Shown here piece by piece: positions 22,619 through 27,549 of a stretch of 27,549 bases of DNA. A model generated the notes under the pieces. It had not been told where the DNA came from and searched no databases. It was given only the letters and a program-made list of their open reading frames with translations. The stretch is taken from contig JBGSLA010000102.1 of NCBI GenBank assembly GCA_041740935.1, forward strand, positions 1 through 27,549, in the 5' to 3' direction. Position numbers and translations under genes: made by a program. Origin of the DNA: JBGSLA01 sp041740935 (lineage in GTDB: Bacteria > Desulfobacterota > Desulfobaccia > Desulfobaccales > 0-14-0-80-60-11). Each line of letters opens with the position of its first letter. Positions within the stretch are counted from its first letter, which is position 1.

Positions 22619-22645
22619 TTATCGACGGTTGACGGGCTAACTTGA
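22619..22645 (-). promoter_or_regulatory. Sigma-28 (FliA)-like promoter of cheZ
   Basis: Minus strand: TCAAGTTA (22645-22638), 11 bases, GTCGATAA (22626-22619). The flagellar sigma-28 consensus is TAAAGTTT-N11-GCCGATAA; 13 of 16 positions agree and the spacing is exact. It lies about 35 bases before the GTG and 77 before the ATG candidate start of the CheZ-like gene. The rest of the gap 22543-22912 holds only the palindromic element at 22811-22880. Confidence 0.5.
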
Positions 22646-22810
22646 GAGCTGGGAGGAATAATTATTAAAAAAAATCAGAAGCAAGCTGGGAGGTCGGGGG
22701 ATTTGCGGCCATAAGGTGCGAAGAGGGCCGGCGCTCCCGCCGACCCCCCGGTCCAGGGTTTTTCCGCTATGCTTGGGAGACTCTTGTAGAATTCACTCCC
22801 ATGAAAGCCG

Positions 22811-22880
22811 GTCATTCTGAGCAAAGCGAAGAATCTCGTATTTTCAAGAGGTTGAGATCATTCACTTCGTTCAGGATGAC
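22811..22880. repeat. Palindromic GTCATTCTGAGC repeat (family E)
   Basis: Imperfect 27-base inverted arms: GTCATTCTGAGCAAAGCGAA (from 22811) running to GAATCTC, and GAGATCATTCACTTCGTTCA ending GGATGAC (22854-22880), with a 16-base centre. This arm sequence is a familiar dispersed palindrome in many bacterial genomes. Only one copy is seen here, between mdh and cheZ. Confidence 0.7.
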
Positions 22881-22912
22881 CAATAAACCACTTTTGCAAG
22901 AGCCTACAGGGG

Positions 22913-23842
22913 TTACATCTTCAGGTCATCCCGGGTCTTGGCCACCGCAGCCGCGGAATTTTTCAACATGCCCTCTTCCTCGGGGCTGAGCTTCACGGTG
23001 ATGATGCGCTCGATGCCCCCGGCGCCCAGGACCACCGGCACCCCGAAAAACAGGTCGTTTAAGCCGTATTCCCCCTGCAGATAGGCGGACACCGGCACCA
23101 GGCGCTTGTGGTCCTTGAGGATGGCCTCGGCCATCTGCACCGCGGCCGCGGCCGGGGCATAATAGGCCGAGCCGGTTTTGAGCAGGGCCACGATCTCGCC
23201 GCCGCCTTTTTTGGTGCGTTCCACCAGGGCGTTGATCTTATCCTGGGGCACGAGATCAGTCAGGGGCACCCCGGAAATATTGGTGGCGCTCACCACCGGC
23301 ACCATTTCGTCGCCATGGCCGCCCAGGACCATGGCCTGGATTTCGTCCACCGCCACCCCCAGTTCCATGGCGATGAAGCAGCGATAGCGGGCGGTGTCCA
23401 GGATGCCCGCCATGCCCATGACCCGATTTCTCGGGAAGCCGCTTACCTTGTAGGCCACGTAGCACATGGCATCCAGAGGATTGGCGACGACAATCAGAAA
23501 GGCATCGGGGCTTTGGGCCACCACCTGTTTGGTCACTTCGGTGACGATGTTTTTGTTGGTGTTGATCAGGTCCTCCCGGCTCATGCCGGGTTTGCGGGGG
23601 ATGCCGGCGGTGATGATCACCACCTCCGAGCCTTGGGTGGCGGCATAGTCGTTGGTGCCCACCACCTCCACATTAAAGCCGAAAATGGGCCGGGCCTGCA
23701 TGAGGTCCAGGGCCTTGCCCTGGGGCATGCCCTCCACGATGTCCACCAGCACCACATCCGCCAGTTCCTTGGCCGCCGCCCAATGGGCGCAGGTGGCGCC
23801 GACGTTGCCGCCCCCCACCACGGTGATTTTTGCTCTTGCCAT
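22913..23842 (-). CDS. mdh: Malate dehydrogenase (LDH-like type)
   Basis: NAD-dependent interconversion of malate and oxaloacetate. The 309 residues have the length of the LDH-like MDH group found in many anaerobes. Motifs: Rossmann GGGNVGAT (10-17), Asp34 in LVDIVEG favouring NAD, substrate-binding Arg83 and Arg89 in GIPRKPGMSRED, VANPLDAM (119-126), GILDTARYR, and catalytic His176 in GGHGDEMVP. Arg83 at the specificity loop marks malate rather than lactate dehydrogenase. GGAGG precedes the ATG by six bases. It stands alone: repeats lie on both sides. No terminator is evident; the family E palindrome lies just downstream. Confidence 0.96.
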   Translation of the reverse strand: MARAKITVVGGGNVGATCAHWAAAKELADVVLVDIVEGMPQGKALDLMQARPIFGFNVEVVGTNDYAATQGSEVVIITAGIPRKPGMSREDLINTNKNIVTEVTKQVVAQSPDAFLIVVANPLDAMCYVAYKVSGFPRNRVMGMAGILDTARYRCFIAMELGVAVDEIQAMVLGGHGDEMVPVVSATNISGVPLTDLVPQDKINALVERTKKGGGEIVALLKTGSAYYAPAAAAVQMAEAILKDHKRLVPVSAYLQGEYGLNDLFFGVPVVLGAGGIERIITVKLSPEEEGMLKNSAAAVAKTRDDLKM

Positions 23843-24010
23843 GTGTGCCTCCTTCCAGGCTGGGGAAGAGATGGGCGGGACTCGGCCCCTTGCCTCCCTT
23901 CCATAACCGTATAAATTTACCTGTTTATTTCAAAGCTGCAATGAATTTCTCTCGCGGCCGGGGGAACGGGGGCCAGGGGGGCGCACATCTTGCCTCCTCC
24001 AACACATTCT

Positions 24011-24090
24011 CTTTCTAACAGTCACTCATGAGCCTGGGGCTCTCCCAATATAAGGAAAAATTCGGTAGCGCGGGCCTCCGCGCCCGCCGG
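24011..24090 (+). repeat. Composite repeat, family C copy 2
   Basis: CTTTCTAACAGTCACTCATG then AGCCTGGGGCTCTCCC and AATTCGGTAGCGCGGGCC, closed by a CGCGGGC-CTC-CGCGCCCG palindrome. The lead-in corresponds to 4909-4960 and to 24146-24190. Confidence 0.65.
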
Positions 24091-24097
24091 AACAAGA

Positions 24098-24117
24098 GGC
24101 GGCCAGGGACGGCCGCC
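24098..24117. repeat. GC palindrome, family G
   Basis: GGCGGCC-AGGGAC-GGCCGCC, a perfect 7-base stem with a 6-base loop; compare 12656-12677. Confidence 0.5.
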
Positions 24118-24141
24118 CCACCGGCATATGGGCCCTTCATG

Positions 24142-24228
24142 AACTTTTCCAAACTGTCACTTATGAGTCTCTGGCTCTCTTAAAAACAGTAAGGCCCGGT
24201 GGCACAGGCGTCCCGCCTGTGCTGCCGG
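24142..24228 (+). repeat. Composite repeat, family C copy 3 with family A core
   Basis: AACTTTTCCAAACTGTCACT, TATGAGTCTCTGGCTCTCTT and AAAAACAGTAAGGCCCGGTG lead into the family A palindrome (24202-24222). The lead-in matches 4905-4950 while the 3' hairpin matches 12436-12456 (reverse) and 301-321, which shows that lead-in and hairpin are separate modules. Confidence 0.7.
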
Positions 24229-24249
24229 GACATAGGGTTTGGGGGCAAA

Positions 24250-24305
24250 CGCCCACAACCCCGGTAGCACGGGCTTCCAGCCCGTGGGCGCCCCCCTTCC
24301 CCACC
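24250..24305 (+). repeat. Palindromic intergenic repeat, family A copy
   Basis: The 27-base core at 24263-24289 equals that at 138-164 exactly, and flanks on both sides are alike. It ends 68 bases before the menA start codon. Confidence 0.75.
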
Positions 24306-24372
24306 TCCAACGTTTCCCTCGTTGACAGGTTCCGGGGGAGTTCCTATAATTCCGGCAACAAGGGGGGGAAAC

Positions 24373-25281
24373 ATGCGCATCGGGGTGTTTATCCGGGGGG
24401 CCAGGCTGCCCTTTCTCACCGGGTCGCTCATGCCGGTGGTCCTGGTGGCGGCCCTGGCGGATTGGCGCGGCGTCTGGGAAGGGTTTGGCTATTTTTTTCT
24501 CACCATATTGGGAGTGGCCGGGCTGCACACCGGCGGCAACCTCATCAACGACTACTACGACTCCTTCGGCAGCGACCCCATAAACCGCTATTTCACGCCC
24601 TTCAGCGGCGGCAGCCGGGTCATCCAGAACGGCGAATTGAGCGCCGACTTGGTCAGGAACCTGGCTTACGGCTGCCTGGGTCTGGGGGTGCTGTGCGGCC
24701 TGGTCCTGATCTATTATGGCCGGCCCTGGGTGGCGCTTTTGGGGCTGTTCGGGCTGGCCGCGGCCTACCTTTACTCCGCCTCGCCGGTGCAACTGATGAG
24801 CAAGGGGCTGGGCGAGCTCACCATCTTCCTGGCCTTCGGGCCAATGCTTAGCCTCGGGGCCTACTACGCCATGACCGGCCGGGTGGCGGCCGAGGGTTTC
24901 TGCGTGGGCCTGCCCCTGGCCTTTCTGATCACCGCCATCCTGTGGATCAATGAATTTCCCGACCTGGAAGCGGACAGCGCCGCGGCCAAGGAGCACCTGG
25001 TGGCCCGCCTGGGCCTCAAAAAGTCCCGCCTGGTCTATGCCGGGCTCATGCTGGCGCCGTTTGTCAGCCTGCCGGTTCTCATGGAAATCTTTGATTTTCC
25101 AGGCCATCTGTTCGCCGGGCTGGTGGCCCTGCCCCTGGCGACCAGGGCGGTGGGCCTGGCCTGGCGCACGCCCCCCACCGACGAGGAATTTGTCCCCATC
25201 CAGGCCCTCACCATCAAGACCCATTTCCTCCTGGGCCTCTCTCTGACCCTGGCTTTGCTCTATGCCGCCTGGATGTCATAA
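24373..25281 (+). CDS. menA: 1,4-dihydroxy-2-naphthoate polyprenyltransferase (MenA/UbiA family)
   Basis: Integral membrane prenyltransferase that attaches the isoprenoid chain to dihydroxynaphthoate; its product is the substrate of MenG (3920-4651). The 302 residues contain about eight membrane helices. The first Asp-rich motif is NDYYDSFGSD (59-68) followed by FSGGSRVIQNGEL, the pattern typical of MenA rather than UbiA. The second is NEFPDLEADSAAAKEHL (193-209) with Asp197 and Asp201; both bind the prenyl diphosphate through magnesium. The start ATG at 24373 has a GGGGGG run four bases ahead; the frame is open upstream but that part is repeat DNA and lacks similarity. UbiA-family members for other aromatic acceptors cannot be fully excluded. 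Confidence 0.88.
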   Translation: MRIGVFIRGARLPFLTGSLMPVVLVAALADWRGVWEGFGYFFLTILGVAGLHTGGNLINDYYDSFGSDPINRYFTPFSGGSRVIQNGELSADLVRNLAYGCLGLGVLCGLVLIYYGRPWVALLGLFGLAAAYLYSASPVQLMSKGLGELTIFLAFGPMLSLGAYYAMTGRVAAEGFCVGLPLAFLITAILWINEFPDLEADSAAAKEHLVARLGLKKSRLVYAGLMLAPFVSLPVLMEIFDFPGHLFAGLVALPLATRAVGLAWRTPPTDEEFVPIQALTIKTHFLLGLSLTLALLYAAWMS

Positions 25282-25338
25282 TCCTGCCGGCCCCGGCGGA
25301 CCGTCAGGTGTAATCATGGAAAGCGACAGAGGTAAATC

Positions 25339-25518
25339 ATGAACAAGTATCTGAAGTGTCTCATCAGTTTTTTCCTGGGCGGCTTGTGCATTTATTTAGG
25401 TTCGACGATGTCAATGACAGAGCAAAAAGCCATCGTTTATTTCTTGTATCTCGTCGGCCTGGTGAACATCTACATTGGCATCAAAGATCTGGCATTTATC
25501 TTAAAGAGTAATAAATAG
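25339..25518 (+). CDS. Small two-helix membrane protein, unknown
   Basis: A 59-residue hydrophobic protein with two likely membrane helices (about 6-22 and 32-50), a short TMSMTEQKA turn between them and a Lys-rich C terminus (ILKSNK). The ATG follows AGAGGT by five bases, which supports translation. It starts 57 bases after menA but its codon use is clearly more AT-rich. No family recognised. It may be co-transcribed with menA and the next membrane protein gene. Confidence 0.6.
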   Translation: MNKYLKCLISFFLGGLCIYLGSTMSMTEQKAIVYFLYLVGLVNIYIGIKDLAFILKSNK

Positions 25519-25693
25519 TCAGTTATTATTGAAACCTTCATCAAATCATACATATTGACAAGGTATTTTGCTGTCAGCGATTACTTGACCGGGGAGGGAA
25601 GATTCCCAAACCATTTTTTCGCGGCGGTGGCCAAGGCTGCCGATTAATCTCGGTATAGGTTTGATCCACCCCAAAGCGAGAGGATATAAGGTC

Positions 25694-26272
25694 ATGGGTG
25701 CCGTCAAATTGCTTTTTGTCTTTTCCCCCTGGATTGTTTTCTGGATTATTGCAGGGGGACATTCCCCGCTGCGGCTCCGCCTAGGGATATGTGTGGCTGC
25801 AGCCATGATCGCGGTAATGGGAATCACCAGACTCCATCGGGGCGTTATCCTTTGGGCCGGGGTGGCATTCTTCTCGTTCGCCATGGTCGCAGTGGTCTGG
25901 CTCATGAATATTTGGGTCATCCATCACTTGGGGATCCTTGCCAGTGGGAGTCTTTTTGTGGCAGCATATTTTTCGATGCTCATCGGGCGGCCCTTCACGG
26001 AGGATTACGCCCGGGAGCACGTTCCCATCGAACTGTGGGACCAGCCAGGTTTCATCCGCAGTTGCTACATTGTCACAACTGCCTGGGGACTCATTTTCCT
26101 CGCCAATACCCTGATAAATGCGGCCAAGCTCTTTTATCCCCATCTCGGTGAGTGGTCTTACCGGGGCGTAGAGATAGGGATCATAGTCTCAGGGATTGTA
26201 TTCACCACGGTTTACTCCGAACGAGCCAAGCGGAAGCGCGCTGCAGGGCAGGCTCACCAGCCTGAAGAATAG
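25694..26272 (+). CDS. Hypothetical multi-pass membrane protein
   Basis: About 192 residues from the ATG at 25694 (a TTG 11 codons upstream is possible). Five or six hydrophobic segments are seen (about 4-21, 30-47, 53-75, 80-97, 120-140 and 153-170), then a basic, Lys/Arg-rich cytoplasmic tail. The only distinctive motif is the loop GRPFTEDYAREHVPIELWDQ followed by PGFIRSCYIVTTAWGLIFLA, which looks conserved in character (charged cluster before a Trp-Gly helix). I do not recognise a functional family. AGAGGA lies ten bases before the ATG. The gene and the 59-residue neighbour are less GC-rich than the rest of the window, a mild sign of separate origin. Confidence 0.7.
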   Translation: MGAVKLLFVFSPWIVFWIIAGGHSPLRLRLGICVAAAMIAVMGITRLHRGVILWAGVAFFSFAMVAVVWLMNIWVIHHLGILASGSLFVAAYFSMLIGRPFTEDYAREHVPIELWDQPGFIRSCYIVTTAWGLIFLANTLINAAKLFYPHLGEWSYRGVEIGIIVSGIVFTTVYSERAKRKRAAGQAHQPEE

Positions 26273-26427
26273 CCCTGCCTTCTGAAAATTTATGGTCAGA
26301 GGTGGTTTCTGCTCTAAATCATTAATCCTTACAAGAAGTTAAAATATTTTGATACGGATTGATAAGGCGGGGTTATTTCAGAAATGAACTCTCTTTTTAC
26401 GGACAGGGGTGGCTGTCAGAGACATAA

Positions 26428-26607
26428 TCGCCTGTTCTGGTTGAAGTAATTCGTGGGTTTGAGGTGGAATGCCGCCACCTTGGGGAGAGCGCGGCGGTGC
26501 ATCGTGACGGCGACTGGGGCGCCGGTCTGGGGGACCCGGAGACCCTGGGGTGCCTGCGACCCCTGGCCCCCGCCACCATCTTTAATACCGTTTTCGGTTT
26601 TCGGTAA
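26428..26607 (+). pseudogene. Remnant of an asparaginase II family gene (N-terminal part)
   Basis: The open stretch reads PVLVEVIRGFEVECRHLGES, then AAVHRDGDWGAGLGDPETLG and CLRPLAP before it degenerates and stops at 26605-26607. This matches the N-terminal pattern of the Asparaginase_II family (Pfam PF06089): LVEVTRG, VESRHxG, AVVDxDG, GDPE, LRSxAKP. The stretch has no in-frame ATG, opens right after a TAA, and lacks the remaining roughly 280 residues. An ATG at 26384 opens a different frame that would need a shift to join. The whole gap 26273-26847 holds this remnant, AT-rich DNA, and the palindromes at 26742-26788. Family call is by remembered pattern, not search. Confidence 0.55.
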
Positions 26608-26741
26608 AAATAATTAGAAAAATTAGACTATTAGAGGTTTAGTTTGTTGCATCTCAATAAGAGCTTGGTATAAGTTTCCAAGGCAGCTCCTCATGGTCCA
26701 GCGGCCCACCCGCAAGGAATGAAAAGCCCTTACTGGTGCAG

Positions 26742-26788
26742 GGACAGCCGCCCCCGGCTGTCCATTAAGGCAGGCGAGCGCGCCTGCC
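26742..26788. repeat. Two adjacent GC palindromes
   Basis: GGACAGCC-GCCCCC-GGCTGTCC (26742-26763) and GGCAGGCG-AGCG-CGCCTGCC (26769-26788), followed by CCTACACGAAACAAACCTTT and CAGGACAG. The tail resembles 179-201 (CAAACACTTTTCAGGACAG). They lie 60 bases beyond the 3' end of priA and have no T-run. Confidence 0.55.
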
Positions 26789-26847
26789 CCTACACGAAAC
26801 AAACCTTTCAGGACAGAAAACCTTCATCGGCGTGGTTTCTTGGGGAC

Positions 26848-27549
26848 TCAAAACATGGTTCCCGGGTCGATGTCCAGGGTGAGGTCGATTCGGGCCCGGG
26901 GGGGTGGGGACCAGGTCTGGCGCAGGTGCCGCAGGGCCGCCAGCAAAGGCGGGCGGCCGTAGCTTTTGAGCAGAATCTGCCAGCGGAAGCGCCCCTTGAG
27001 CTTGGTCAGGCCCGCCGGCGCCGGTCCCAGGAGGCGCAGCCGGGCGGCCAACTCCGGGTCCCGCCGCACCATTCGCCGCAATAACTCCGCCACCTTTTTG
27101 GCCTGTTCGGCCACCGCGGCCTCCGGCACACCGCTTAAGCGCACCAGGGCCAGCCGGGTAAAGGGCGGATAGCCCAGCTGCCGCCGGGATTCCACCTCCT
27201 GGTCAAAAAAAGCCTGATAATCCTGCCCCAGCACCGTTTGAAACACATAATGCTCCGGCTGATAGGTCTGGATGAGGACCGTCCCCGGCGCGCCGCCCCG
27301 TCCGGCCCGCCCCGCCACCTGGGCCAAAAGCTGAAAGGTGCGCTCCCCGGCGTGATATTCCGGGAAAAACAGGCCCTGGTCCGCGGCAATGACCCCCACC
27401 AGGGTGACGCCGGGGAAATGGTGCCCCTTGGTGATCATCTGGGTGCCCACCAGGATGTCCAGGTTGCCCGCGCCAAAGTCCTCCAGCACCGCCAGGGCCC
27501 GGCCGCTGGTGGGCGCGGTGTCCCGGTCCAGGCGGGCCGCCCGGGCCTT
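26848..27549 (-). CDS. priA: Primosomal protein N' (replication restart helicase PriA), C-terminal part
   Basis: Partial: the gene continues past the right edge of the window and 233 codons are visible. PriA recognises stalled forks and reloads the replicative helicase. The visible part begins in the helicase C-terminal lobe: RLDRDTAPTSGRAL, DILVGTQMITKGHHFPGVTL (helicase motif V region), VIAADQGLFFPEYHAGERTF, and QLLAQVAGRAGRGGAPGTVL (motif VI with the Arg fingers), then the PriA-specific QEVESRRQLGYPPFTRLALV and the small C-terminal domain ending DLTLDIDPGTMF. The zinc-binding Cys motifs lie upstream, outside the window. The match to PriA rather than RecG or other helicases is clear from ERTFQLL and YPPF. 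Confidence 0.95.
   Translation of the reverse strand, partial: KARAARLDRDTAPTSGRALAVLEDFGAGNLDILVGTQMITKGHHFPGVTLVGVIAADQGLFFPEYHAGERTFQLLAQVAGRAGRGGAPGTVLIQTYQPEHYVFQTVLGQDYQAFFDQEVESRRQLGYPPFTRLALVRLSGVPEAAVAEQAKKVAELLRRMVRRDPELAARLRLLGPAPAGLTKLKGRFRWQILLKSYGRPPLLAALRHLRQTWSPPPRARIDLTLDIDPGTMF

Larger units (their letters stand above)
23843..24372. other. 530-base gap packed with dispersed repeats
   Basis: No gene is supported. Downstream of the divergent mdh start, family C (24011-24090), family G (24098-24117), family C with family A core (24142-24228), and family A (24250-24305) elements follow one another almost without space until 68 bases before menA. It is the densest repeat cluster of the window. 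Confidence 0.7.

Noticed and set aside
23108..23914. 268-codon plus-strand frame opposite mdh
   Set aside because: Antisense shadow of mdh; His/Gly-rich product without recognisable domain.
24011..24305. Regularly spaced repeats that might be a CRISPR array
   Set aside because: The units differ in length, carry different palindromes and lack uniform spacers, and no cas gene is present; they are dispersed intergenic elements.

Overview
The window reads as a GC-rich chromosomal segment from an anaerobic, menaquinone-using Gram-negative bacterium, most plausibly a deltaproteobacterium (Thermodesulfobacteriota, Desulfobacca/Syntrophobacterales-like). This is inferred from the gene set (MenG, MenA, LolA, lipoproteins, CheZ, a DUF2905 protein, a malate dehydrogenase of the LDH-like type) and from the many small GC-rich palindromic repeats between genes. 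It is mostly housekeeping and I see no prophage, transposase, CRISPR array, rRNA or tRNA.

Layout. 1-2622: repeat-rich leader, then gnd-pgl of the pentose phosphate pathway. 2988-3653: rpe, a third pentose phosphate gene, with palindromic repeats before it. 3920-4651 (minus): menaquinone methyltransferase. 5174-5791: WrbA-type flavoprotein. 6076-8851: two tiny lipoproteins that share a C-terminal motif, then lolA and nadA. 9095-9307: an orphan 70-residue histidine-kinase dimerization/phosphoacceptor-like protein. 10002-12372: ligA and acyP. 12879-13352: membrane protein with a PH-like domain. 18829-13349 (minus): a tight five-gene unit galT, glgA, three-GAF histidine kinase, receiver-only response regulator and a LapA-domain protein, with a DUF2905 gene just upstream. 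19307-20032: isolated hisA. 22542-20135 (minus): a CheZ-like phosphatase with a large duplicated insertion, then a lytic transglycosylase, behind a good sigma-28-like promoter. 23842-22913 (minus): mdh. 24373-25281: menA. 25339-26272: two unrecognised membrane proteins in AT-richer DNA. 26428-26607: an asparaginase II remnant. 26848-27549 (minus): the C-terminal part of priA, cut by the window edge.

How the parts connect. gnd, pgl and rpe give the oxidative branch and the ribulose/xylulose step of the pentose phosphate pathway. MenG and MenA are two steps of menaquinone synthesis but sit 20 kb apart. The galT-glgA-kinase-regulator unit suggests sensory control linked to glycogen or sugar-nucleotide metabolism. 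CheZ plus a lytic transglycosylase behind a FliA-type promoter suggests motility.

The most unusual items are the paired mini-lipoproteins before lolA, the CheZ with a duplicated helical insert, the stand-alone phosphoacceptor-like protein, and a mosaic of at least six families of intergenic palindromes built from shared modules.
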